12,585 bases of DNA from Alphaproteobacteria bacterium (lineage in GTDB: Bacteria > Pseudomonadota > Alphaproteobacteria > Rickettsiales > JABSSG01), in assembly GCA_022600235.1 (NCBI GenBank), contig JAHZKS010000078.1:1-12585 (forward strand), given 5' to 3'. Positions 7,266 to 12,585 of this stretch are shown here, one piece after another. How positions within the stretch are numbered: position 1 is the first letter of the stretch; each line of letters begins with the position of its first letter. The notes beneath the pieces are model-generated. The model was not told where the DNA came from. It saw only the letters and a program-made list of their open reading frames with translations, and made no database searches. The translations under genes and the position numbers were made by a program.

Positions 7266-8777
7266 TTATTGTAGCTCATCATGGGCTTCAGCAAGTACTG
7301 AATTTTCTGCTGCAATCTCGTCGTTTAAGACATCTAGTGAATATTGTTCTTCAGGAAGAATATAATTTTCTGAACTTTTGAAATAATAAATAATTTTATT
7401 TTTTTCGTCTGAATTATCGTTAGGGCTATTTACTTCTTTTATGAAATCATAGGAAACTTCATTATTTGTTTCTTCTGGATTATTGTTGTCATGCTCTTTT
7501 TCTGGTTCTTCATTTAATAAAGCATTTGCATCTGGGTTAATGTTGTCATGTTCTGATTCTGGTTCTGATTCTGGTTCTGATTCTTCAGTTTGAATAATAA
7601 TAGCTATCCCATCTTTTGTGAGTTCTTCTATGATTTCGTTATGGTTATTTTCTAGTGCATAATGCAGAGCTGTCCAACCACCATCATCCTGAAAATTTAT
7701 ATCAGCTCCGTTTTTTATAAGTGTAGCAGTAATTTCAGTATAACCATTTTGTGCTGCTAAATGTAAAGCATTAATACCATGTTGAATTTTGGCATGAATA
7801 TCGGCACCATTTGCTAATAGCTGTTCTACAGTTTTAATATGATTTTTTTCTACCGCATAATGCAGTGGTGTAGCAGCTTCATTATTTTTCACATTAACAT
7901 TAGCTCCGTTTTCTATCAGCTCTTTGATAATTTTGCGATTACCCTTTTCTACTGCATAATGCAGTGGCGTCCAACCTTCTTTGCATTCCGCATTTAGATC
8001 AGATCCACCTTCTATAAGTTCTACTGTGGTTTTGATATGGCCATTTTGTGCTGCATAATGAAGTGGTGTAGCAGAATGATCATTATTTTTGATATTAACA
8101 TTTGCACCTTTTTGTATAAGTTCTGCTATAACTTTAGCATGACCCCTTTGTGCAGCTAAATGCAAAGCGGTAACACCGTCTTCATTCTGGGCATTAACAT
8201 CAGCTCCATTTTCTATAAGTTCTAGTGCGGTTTTGGTATAGCCATTTTGTGCTGCATAATGAAGTGGTATATCATTCTGTTTATTTCTTGCATTAACATA
8301 AGCGCCTTTATTTATTAGCTCTGATACAATTTTAGTATTGCCATGATCTATCGCAAAATGGAGAGGAGTAGCATTATTATTATTTTTATTGTTAATATCA
8401 GCGCCAGCTTCTAGTAAGATTTGTATAGATTCGATATCAGCACTTTCTGCTGCATGGTGTAGGGCAGTTTTTCCAAAGTAATCTTTGGCGTGAACGTCAG
8501 CGCCTGCTATTATCAGCTCTCTTAAGATTTCATTATGAGCCCTTTTTGCTGCTAAATGTAGTAGTGTTGAGTGATTATGTTTTCTTTGATGAATTCCTAA
8601 ATCTTTATATTCTCCTGGTAAAACTAAAGGTGTTGTTTGGTCATATATTTGAATAGGAGTATTAGCAATTGGATTTATAATAGCTCTTACAATTTCTGGA
8701 TGATTATTTTGGACTGCAAAAACTAGAGTTCTGTCTCTTAAGCTAGTATTTATTTCAAAATTAGGCATAGAATTCAT
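7266..8777 (-). CDS. Ankyrin-repeat protein with long acidic C-terminal tail
   Basis: A 503-aa protein built almost wholly of ankyrin repeats. A degenerate unit at about 13-40 (TLVFAVQNNHPEIVRAII) is followed by a non-repeat linker. About ten clear 33-34-residue repeats then span 67-397, with the usual TPLHYAAQNGH...LIENGADVNA pattern. From 398 it turns very acidic and low in complexity: a SEPE unit repeated, then two EHDNxNP copies and more Glu/Asp/Asn to the end. There is no signal peptide or membrane segment. Ankyrin repeats bind proteins; in intracellular alphaproteobacteria such proteins are often delivered to the host by type IV or type I secretion, but nothing here proves export. ATG 8777 is chosen; a second ATG three codons in is possible. 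The neighbour upstream is another ankyrin gene on the same strand, and this one appears to have its own promoter. The partner is unknown. Confidence 0.93.
   Translation of the reverse strand: MNSMPNFEINTSLRDRTLVFAVQNNHPEIVRAIINPIANTPIQIYDQTTPLVLPGEYKDLGIHQRKHNHSTLLHLAAKRAHNEILRELIIAGADVHAKDYFGKTALHHAAESADIESIQILLEAGADINNKNNNNATPLHFAIDHGNTKIVSELINKGAYVNARNKQNDIPLHYAAQNGYTKTALELIENGADVNAQNEDGVTALHLAAQRGHAKVIAELIQKGANVNIKNNDHSATPLHYAAQNGHIKTTVELIEGGSDLNAECKEGWTPLHYAVEKGNRKIIKELIENGANVNVKNNEAATPLHYAVEKNHIKTVEQLLANGADIHAKIQHGINALHLAAQNGYTEITATLIKNGADINFQDDGGWTALHYALENNHNEIIEELTKDGIAIIIQTEESEPESEPESEHDNINPDANALLNEEPEKEHDNNNPEETNNEVSYDFIKEVNSPNDNSDEKNKIIYYFKSSENYILPEEQYSLDVLNDEIAAENSVLAEAHDELQ
7551..7584. 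repeat. 12-bp tandem repeat encoding the Ser-Glu-Pro-Glu run
   Basis: A 12-bp unit, ttctgattctgg on the plus strand, is present in about 2.8 perfect copies. It encodes the SEPESEPESE stretch at about 399-409 of the acidic-tail ankyrin protein. The unit length is a multiple of three, so gain or loss of copies by slippage would change tail length without breaking the frame. Confidence 0.8.
8040..8268. repeat. 28-bp direct repeat pair inside the acidic-tail ankyrin gene
   Basis: A 28-bp string beginning gccattttgtgctgc is identical at 8040-8067 and 8241-8268, 201 bp (67 codons, two ankyrin units) apart. It encodes the LHYAAQNG core of two repeats. Identity at synonymous sites suggests a recent internal duplication or gene conversion of a two-repeat block rather than selection on the protein alone. 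Confidence 0.75.
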
Positions 8778-8813
8778 GTCAACATTAATTAATTGCGATT
8801 AAGAATGTTGTAA

Positions 8814-8842
8814 TATATAGTGTATAAGTCTATATTTGTAAA
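8814..8842 (-). promoter_or_regulatory. Candidate sigma70 promoter for the acidic-tail ankyrin gene
   Basis: On the minus strand TTTACA (8842-8837) is followed after 17 nt by TATATA (8819-8814). Transcription would start near 8806, about 30 nt before the ATG at 8777. It lies between the two ankyrin genes, so the downstream one can be expressed on its own. Confidence 0.5.
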
Positions 8843-8891
8843 TGAAAAAATTATTTATTACCTTTATCTACTAACTTAGAAAATAATCCTC

Positions 8892-8931
8892 CTTCAACAT
8901 CAGTAATTGTTATATCTTAGTGATGTTGAAG
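8892..8931. repeat. 11-bp perfect inverted repeat between the two ankyrin genes
   Basis: CTTCAACATCA at 8892-8902 and its exact reverse complement at 8921-8931 flank an 18-nt centre. It starts 21 nt after the stop codon of the upstream ankyrin gene. On the minus strand the stem is followed by GAGGATTATTTTC rather than a U-run, so it is not a textbook intrinsic terminator. It could be an mRNA 3'-end hairpin, a factor-aided terminator, or a two-armed protein site upstream of the downstream gene's promoter. Confidence 0.6.
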
Positions 8932-8952
8932 AAAGAGAAGCAATTCTATTTA

Positions 8953-10260
8953 CTATAATTCTTCTGCTTCATGATTATGCTCACCCGGTAGAGTTCCTTC
9001 TTTATTTCTTTGATCTTCTTCTGTAAGAAGATTTACAATATCATCATAACCATGATGTTCTGCGAATTGAATAGCTTCATATCCATTAAAAGTGTCATGA
9101 ATATTTGCGCCATATTCTATAAGATACATTACGACCTCAGCATGTCCTTCACTTGCTGCACGATGTAGAGGGGTTATACCAATGCCATCTTGTGCATTAA
9201 CATCAGCACCATGTGTTATAAGATCTATTGCGATTTGAGTATTGCCATGTTTCGTTGCTAAAAGCAGAGGGGTGTCGTTCTGTGAGTCTCTAGCGTTAAC
9301 ATTAGCAGAATTTTGCATTAGGTATTGAGATAAAGCAGTTTCACCAGATTGTGCTGCAAAATGTAATAGAGTACTTTGTCCAATAATATGAGAATCAATA
9401 TCAGCCCCTTTATATTTTAGAAATGTTGCTATATCTGAATAACCTCGATAAGCTGCTATTTGGAATGCTGTCCAGCCTTCTCTAGTCTTGATATCAATCT
9501 TATCACTTGCATTCGCAAGAATTTTTGCAGATTCTAAATTATTATTTTCTGCTGATATATGAAGTGCTGTGTATCCTTTGTGCTTCAGATGAAGGTTAGC
9601 ACCTGCTTCTACAAGCTCTGCTAAAACTCCACTGTTAAATTGAGCTGCGAGATGCAAAGCAGTGACGTTTTCTTTAGATTTAGCATCAATTTTAGCTCCA
9701 CCTTCTTTAAGAGTTTTTACAATTCTAAGGTCGATATCATTGCTCTGAGCTGCAAGATGCAAAGGAGTGTATCCTTGAATGTCTTTATCATTAACATTAC
9801 TACCTCTTTCTATAAGAGTCTTTGCAGTGTCAATGTGCCCATTTTGGGCTGCGAGATGCAAAGGAGTAGCTTCTCGGGCAGCTTTAGTATGAACATCAGC
9901 TCCGTTTTCCATAAGAACTATTGCGGTGTCAGAACAACCATTTTGAGCTGCGAGATGCAAAGGAGTGGCCCCTCTGTTGTCTCTAGCATGAACATTAGCA
10001 CCTTTTTCCATAAGAGCTTCTGCAAAAGAAGGATCATCACGTTCTGCAGCAAAATGCAATGGTGTCCACCCTTGTGCGGCTTTTGCTTCAGTATTAGGAT
10101 TCATATCTAGGATCCTTTCTAAAGCAGAATAATCACCTCCTGTTACTGCAATATGTAGAGGAGTAAAGCCATCTCTAATTTCTTCATTAACATTATTTTC
10201 ATTTACTTCATACTTTGTTTGTCCATCAGCCAAACTATATTCCTTTACTTGATATCTCAT
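8953..10260 (-). CDS. Ankyrin-repeat protein, about 12 repeats
   Basis: A 435-aa protein with a 29-residue polar N-terminus. About twelve ankyrin units follow, from residue 30 to about 412, and a short acidic tail (EEDQRNKEGTLPGEHNHEAEEL). Most units are 33 residues (GATPLHLAAQNG...LMENGADVHT). Unit 5 is about 35 and unit 6 about 31, so the solenoid has a local irregularity near 162-227. Units 3 and 4 are closely alike. No signal peptide, membrane helix or enzymatic domain is visible, so a protein-binding role is all that can be stated. By family precedent in intracellular bacteria it may be a secreted host-interaction factor. It lies head-to-head with gor across a 160-nt gap and upstream of a second ankyrin gene on the same strand. 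It is not a simple copy of that gene: linker, tail and codon choice in the repeats differ. ATG 10260 is the first start that includes the full first repeat. Confidence 0.93.
   Translation of the reverse strand: MRYQVKEYSLADGQTKYEVNENNVNEEIRDGFTPLHIAVTGGDYSALERILDMNPNTEAKAAQGWTPLHFAAERDDPSFAEALMEKGANVHARDNRGATPLHLAAQNGCSDTAIVLMENGADVHTKAAREATPLHLAAQNGHIDTAKTLIERGSNVNDKDIQGYTPLHLAAQSNDIDLRIVKTLKEGGAKIDAKSKENVTALHLAAQFNSGVLAELVEAGANLHLKHKGYTALHISAENNNLESAKILANASDKIDIKTREGWTAFQIAAYRGYSDIATFLKYKGADIDSHIIGQSTLLHFAAQSGETALSQYLMQNSANVNARDSQNDTPLLLATKHGNTQIAIDLITHGADVNAQDGIGITPLHRAASEGHAEVVMYLIEYGANIHDTFNGYEAIQFAEHHGYDDIVNLLTEEDQRNKEGTLPGEHNHEAEEL
9644..9966. repeat. Phased 20-bp repeat cores in four consecutive ankyrin units
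   Basis: The 20-bp string gctgcgagatgcaaaggagt occurs at 9848-9867 and 9947-9966 without change. It occurs with one mismatch each at 9749-9768 and 9644-9663. Spacings are 99, 99 and 105 bp, exactly whole repeats of 33, 33 and 35 codons. The string encodes TPLHLAA and keeps the same synonymous codons, including CTC for Leu in three of the four copies. This suggests recent tandem amplification or conversion within this gene. Confidence 0.8.
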
Positions 10261-10278
10261 TGCACATTACTCTTTGGT

Positions 10279-10296
10279 TAAAATTTATAAATTTTA
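10279..10296. repeat. 18-bp perfect AT-only palindrome upstream of the ankyrin gene
   Basis: TAAAATTTATAAATTTTA equals its own reverse complement and lies about 18 nt upstream of the ankyrin ATG at 10260, in the gap shared with gor. It could be an operator or overlap a -10 region (TTTATA or TATAAA). In DNA this AT-rich a chance origin is quite possible. Confidence 0.4.
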
Positions 10297-10420
10297 GGTA
10301 TATGATTAATGTAAGAATTTCTTTTTGTAAATAATAAAAATATTTCATCCAGTTCTATATTGCTACGTGCATTTTTAATTATAATTTGGTAACATTTCTA
10401 TAAATATGAGAAATATTTAG

Positions 10421-11752
10421 ATGAAACAATATGATCTTATAGTTATAGGAGGAGGCTCTGGAGGAATTGCAGGTGCTCGTAGGGCAGCTTCTTATGGAGC
10501 AAAGGTTGCTGTTTGCGAGAAATCTAATATAGGCGGTACATGTGTGAACTTGGGTTGTGTTCCTAAGAAATTATTTTATTACGCAGCAGAATTCAGTGAG
10601 TATTTTGAAGACTCTAAAAATTATGGTTGGGATGTAGATGTCAAAAAATTTAATTGGGATCGTTTGCTACAGAATAAAAATGCAGAGATCTCTAGGTTAA
10701 ATGCAATCTATGAAAAACTTCTATCAGACTCAAAAGTAGATTTCATAAGAGGGGCTGCAAAATTTGTGAGTAAAACCGAAGTTTCAGTCGGTGGTAATAT
10801 TATATCTGCAAAAAAAATATTGATTGCAACCGGTGGCTACCCGTTTGTGCCAAATTTTCCTGGTAAAGAGCATGTTCTAACATCGGACGACATGTTCTTC
10901 CTAAAAGAACTTCCTAAGAAAATAATAATCGTGGGAGGTGGGTTTATAGCTCTTGAGTTCGCATCAATAATGAATGGGCTTGGTTGTGAGACCACATTGT
11001 TAGTTCGAGGTAATAGCATTCTAAGAAATTTTGATCGGGATATGATAGATTTCTTAACAGAAGAAATCCTAAAGAAAGGAATCAATATAAGGCTGGATAC
11101 TGAAATTAAAGAGGTAAAGAAGAAAGGAAATAAATTGCTCGCTTTGTCAAATAAGGGGGAATTTGAAGGTGATGTTATATTATACGCTACGGGTCGTAAG
11201 CCAAATACAGAAAATTTGGGTTTAAAAAATGCTGGTGTTGAAATTAATAATAACGGAACGATAAAAGTTGATTCATATTCAAAAACTTCCTCCAAAAATA
11301 TTTTTGCAGTAGGAGACATAACTTGCTCTATTGCTCTAACTCCCGTTGCGATAAATGAAGCTAGGGCATTTGCTGATAGTGAGTTTGGAAAAAACAAGCG
11401 CAAGATTAATCATGAAAATATTCCTGTAGCAGTTTTCAGCCAGCCTAGTATTGGAACAGTGGGTTTGTCTGAAGAAAATGCAAAGAAGAAATATGGTGAG
11501 TTAGAAATTTATCAAACATCATTTAGAGCGTTAAAGCATGGTATGAGTGGTAATAATGTGAGAGAGTTTATGAAGATTCTTGTTTCGAAGAAAACAAATA
11601 AGGTCGTAGGTGTGCACATTATAGGAAAAGATGCAGCAGAGATTATTCAACTAGCAGCAGTGGCAATAAATTGTGGTGCGACAAAAAAACAATTCGATGA
11701 AACTATAGGTGTGCACCCTACTTCTGCTGAAGAGCTAGTTACTATGAGGTGA
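10421..11752 (+). CDS. gor: Glutathione-disulfide reductase (NADPH)
   Basis: A 443-aa class I pyridine-nucleotide disulfide oxidoreductase that keeps glutathione reduced using NADPH and FAD. The FAD-binding GGGSGG is at 10-15 and the redox disulfide GGTCVNLGCVPKK gives C41 and C46. The second Rossmann motif VGGGFIALEF begins at about 171. It is followed by LLVRGNSILR, whose two arginines (R196, R202) sit where glutathione reductases bind the NADPH 2'-phosphate, favouring glutathione reductase over lipoamide dehydrogenase. ATGRKPNTENLG and the second FAD motif FAVGDIT follow. The C-terminus VHPTSAEELVTMR supplies the catalytic His/Glu pair (H432, E437) of the partner subunit, as in the homodimeric enzyme. 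Trypanothione or mycothione reductase is less likely. A TATAAT at 10380-10385 may be its -10 box, though no good -35 is seen. A small membrane-protein gene starts 27 nt after its stop and may be co-transcribed. Confidence 0.94.
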   Translation: MKQYDLIVIGGGSGGIAGARRAASYGAKVAVCEKSNIGGTCVNLGCVPKKLFYYAAEFSEYFEDSKNYGWDVDVKKFNWDRLLQNKNAEISRLNAIYEKLLSDSKVDFIRGAAKFVSKTEVSVGGNIISAKKILIATGGYPFVPNFPGKEHVLTSDDMFFLKELPKKIIIVGGGFIALEFASIMNGLGCETTLLVRGNSILRNFDRDMIDFLTEEILKKGINIRLDTEIKEVKKKGNKLLALSNKGEFEGDVILYATGRKPNTENLGLKNAGVEINNNGTIKVDSYSKTSSKNIFAVGDITCSIALTPVAINEARAFADSEFGKNKRKINHENIPVAVFSQPSIGTVGLSEENAKKKYGELEIYQTSFRALKHGMSGNNVREFMKILVSKKTNKVVGVHIIGKDAAEIIQLAAVAINCGATKKQFDETIGVHPTSAEELVTMR

Positions 11753-11779
11753 TTTTGTAACTTAATTGAGGTAAATATT

Positions 11780-12001
11780 ATGCCAACACTTGAGAGAGAT
11801 CCTAATGCAGCTCAGTTTATATCCAATATAACTCATATCTTAAACACAACTGATAATTCAACTTCAGAAGAATCAGGTCATACAAATGCTGACATTGATG
11901 AATATATTATTTTTGGAGGAGTAGTTGTTTTGTTTGTAGTTACATTCACGGTATATGTTGGATGTGGAGAGTGTAAACATTATGAATATAATTCACTGTA
12001 A
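11780..12001 (+). CDS. Small single-pass membrane protein (73 aa), unknown function
   Basis: I do not recognise this protein. It has a polar, Asn/Thr/Ser/Glu-rich N-terminal part (1-41) and one strong hydrophobic helix at about 42-61 (YIIFGGVVVLFVVTFTVYVG). A short C-terminus follows, with two cysteines in CGEC and few charges. GAGG at 11768-11771 lies 8 nt before the ATG, a good ribosome-binding site and better than most in this window, which supports real translation. It begins 27 nt after gor, so read-through from gor is likely. Layout and the N-terminal M-x-x-L-E-R match the next gene, suggesting diverged paralogs. Orientation is uncertain: the acidic residues before the helix and the Lys/His after it favour the N-terminus outside. 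A membrane peptide of an envelope complex or a secreted host-membrane protein are both open. Confidence 0.62.
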   Translation: MPTLERDPNAAQFISNITHILNTTDNSTSEESGHTNADIDEYIIFGGVVVLFVVTFTVYVGCGECKHYEYNSL

Positions 12002-12039
12002 AGTTATTCTTGAATATTAAAATTTTTGTGACTAAGTTT

Positions 12040-12068
12040 TTTATTTATCAAATAAATAAATAAATAAA
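12040..12068. repeat. AAAT tetranucleotide tract with upstream complementary arm
   Basis: AAATAAATAAATAAATAAA at 12050-12068 is about 4.75 copies of a 4-bp unit and runs directly into the AAAGG ribosome-binding site (12066-12070) of the second small membrane-protein gene. TTTATTTAT at 12040-12048 is the exact complement of 12052-12060 and can also pair with shifted registers, giving an AT-only hairpin just before the ribosome-binding site. Confidence 0.6.
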
Positions 12069-12077
12069 GGTATTTAT

Positions 12078-12347
12078 ATGGCGGTCATTGAACGTTTTGA
12101 TAGTTCTCTTGCGAATGAAAATTATTCTTTTAACTCAACTATATCCCCAACAGTGTCTCCGGAAGATGATGGGGTAGATTATGGTACTGCGGCAGCGGTG
12201 GTTGGAGTTATAGCTTTGTGTATGTTTGGTTTATTTATAGCTAGTTCTTATGCGTCAGAAAAACAAGATGCAACTTCAGTTGAGATTAATGCATATGCAG
12301 ATGGTGTGGTTGTTTATGGAGATGTTGATGACGATGGTAGTCTTTAG
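12078..12347 (+). CDS. Small single-pass membrane protein (89 aa), unknown function
   Basis: I do not recognise this protein. The N-terminal 35 residues are polar (Ser, Asn, Thr, Asp; FNSTISPTVSPEDDGVDYG). One hydrophobic helix spans about 36-56 (GTAAAVVGVIALCMFGLFIAS), and a 33-residue tail ends in an acidic VYGDVDDDGSL. AAAGG at 12066-12070 lies 7 nt before the ATG. The start MAVIER resembles the MPTLER of the preceding gene, and both have one helix after a 35-41-residue Asn/Ser/Thr-rich segment, so they may be diverged duplicates. The gap to the upstream gene is 76 nt and holds an AAAT tract. There is no lipoprotein box or cleavable signal peptide. The polar N-terminus makes a single-pass anchor more likely than a secreted peptide. 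Confidence 0.62.
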   Translation: MAVIERFDSSLANENYSFNSTISPTVSPEDDGVDYGTAAAVVGVIALCMFGLFIASSYASEKQDATSVEINAYADGVVVYGDVDDDGSL

Positions 12348-12360
12348 TATGAATCACTTT

Positions 12361-12379
12361 AAACCAGTACTATGGTTTT
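12361..12379 (+). terminator. Possible weak terminator after the small membrane-protein genes
   Basis: AAACCA (12361-12366) and TGGTTT (12373-12378) can form a 6-bp stem with a 6-nt loop, followed by only a short T-run within TTTTAG. It starts 14 nt after the last plus-strand stop, a suitable position, but the stem is AT-rich and the T-tract is poor. Confidence 0.3.
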
Positions 12380-12444
12380 AGATGATCTATTTTTGATGAA
12401 ATGCTGTATTTAAAATAGTTTAGTGTTTTACAAAAAGGTGGGTG

Positions 12445-12521
12445 TGGTAGCGAGGGAGGGACTTGAACCCCCGACACGTGGATTATGATTCCACTGCTCT
12501 AACCACCTGAGCTACCCCGCC
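12445..12521 (-). tRNA. tRNA-Met (anticodon CAU), elongator type
   Basis: The minus strand folds into a complete 77-nt cloverleaf with an encoded CCA end. The acceptor stem is GGCGGGG with CCTCGCT (a G-U at the top pair), the D stem is GCTC/GAGC, the anticodon stem is GTGGA/TCCAC and the T arm has TTCAAGT. The 7-nt anticodon loop ATCATAA places CAT in the middle (12487-12485). An initiator tRNA is excluded by the paired 1-72 position and the lack of three G-C pairs at the base of the anticodon stem. A lysidine-modified tRNA-Ile2 also has CAU, but the body resembles alphaproteobacterial elongator tRNA-Met as I recall it. Confidence 0.96.
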
Positions 12522-12545
12522 ATATGAATGTATTTCGCATTCGAA

Positions 12546-12574
12546 TTTATAATCTCTGAAACTTCTTGTGTCAA
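12546..12574 (-). promoter_or_regulatory. Near-consensus sigma70 promoter for tRNA-Met
   Basis: On the minus strand a perfect TTGACA (12574-12569) is followed after 17 nt by TATAAA (12551-12546), one base from consensus. Transcription would start near 12539, leaving a 5' leader of about 18 nt before the mature tRNA, to be removed by RNase P. GAATG and CATTC in this leader could pair. It is the strongest promoter match in the window, fitting a stable RNA gene. Confidence 0.75.
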
Positions 12575-12585
12575 TTAATGTTTTA

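Noticed and set aside
7180..7365. 61-codon plus-strand frame between rsmI and the ankyrin gene
   Set aside because: It overlaps the 3' end of the ankyrin gene in antisense and crosses the rsmI promoter and the proposed terminator; it has no recognisable features.
9640..10110. 156-codon plus-strand open frame opposite the 12-unit ankyrin gene, itself periodic (CEMQRS-like motif about every 33 residues)
   Set aside because: It is the antisense image of the ankyrin repeats: the periodic DNA keeps one opposite frame free of stops. The real gene is on the minus strand with a full ankyrin consensus.
7700..10200. Regular about 99-bp periodicity resembling a CRISPR or satellite array
   Set aside because: The period is one ankyrin unit (33 codons), the frames are open throughout, and the repeats are degenerate protein repeats, not short identical repeats with unique spacers.
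10837..11403. 188-codon minus-strand frame inside gor
   Set aside because: It lies wholly opposite a well-conserved gor coding region, shows no recognisable domain, and has no ribosome-binding site that I could see.
11780..12347. Small gene pair as a toxin-antitoxin module
   Set aside because: Both proteins have the same single-helix layout, neither looks like an antitoxin, and they are separated by 76 nt; paralogous membrane proteins fit better.
12445..12521. tRNA gene as an integration (attachment) site
   Set aside because: No integrase gene and no repeated tRNA 3' end is visible in the window, so there is no evidence for an integrated element.

Overview
The window is an AT-rich, densely packed stretch of a bacterial chromosome. 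The gene content (galU, UDP-glucose dehydrogenase, dnaE, rsmI, glutathione reductase, two ankyrin-repeat proteins, a tRNA-Met of alphaproteobacterial type) points to an alphaproteobacterium. The low GC and the ankyrin proteins suggest a Rickettsiales-like, host-associated lineage. UDP-glucose dehydrogenase next to dnaE is an arrangement I recall from Rickettsia, but I could not check this. The species cannot be named from the sequence alone.

Left edge (1-667): a minus-strand reading frame of at least 177 codons runs off the window. It starts at 533 with an N-terminal membrane anchor followed by a segment resembling the start of AsmA/YhdP-type envelope proteins. A short divergent intergenic region separates it from galU.

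Housekeeping block (668-7130): galU, ugd and dnaE lie on the plus strand as an overlapping gene train. With the starts chosen here, each junction overlaps by exactly 8 nt. GalU makes UDP-glucose and Ugd oxidises it to UDP-glucuronate, a precursor of surface sugars. DnaE is the replicative polymerase alpha subunit, with its active site intact but its PHP domain degenerate. rsmI converges on dnaE from the other strand with only 2 nt between the stop codons, and has its own good sigma70-like promoter.

Ankyrin block (7131-10420): two different, non-fused ankyrin-repeat genes lie in tandem on the minus strand. One has about 10-11 repeats plus a long acidic tail; the other has about 12 repeats. Within each gene the repeats share codon-level identity that the other gene lacks, a sign of recent internal duplication or conversion. 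Both resemble the secreted or host-interacting ankyrin proteins of intracellular bacteria. The gap between them holds an 11-bp perfect inverted repeat and a separate promoter for the downstream gene.

Right block (10421-12585): a complete NADPH-type glutathione reductase gene is followed by two small single-pass membrane protein genes. These share a layout and an M-x-x-[L/I]-E-R start, and I recognise no family for them. A minus-strand elongator tRNA-Met(CAU) with an encoded CCA end and a near-consensus promoter closes the window. I see no insertion sequence, CRISPR array, phage gene or complete defence system. The least explained parts are the small membrane-protein pair and the repeat-shuffling ankyrin pair.
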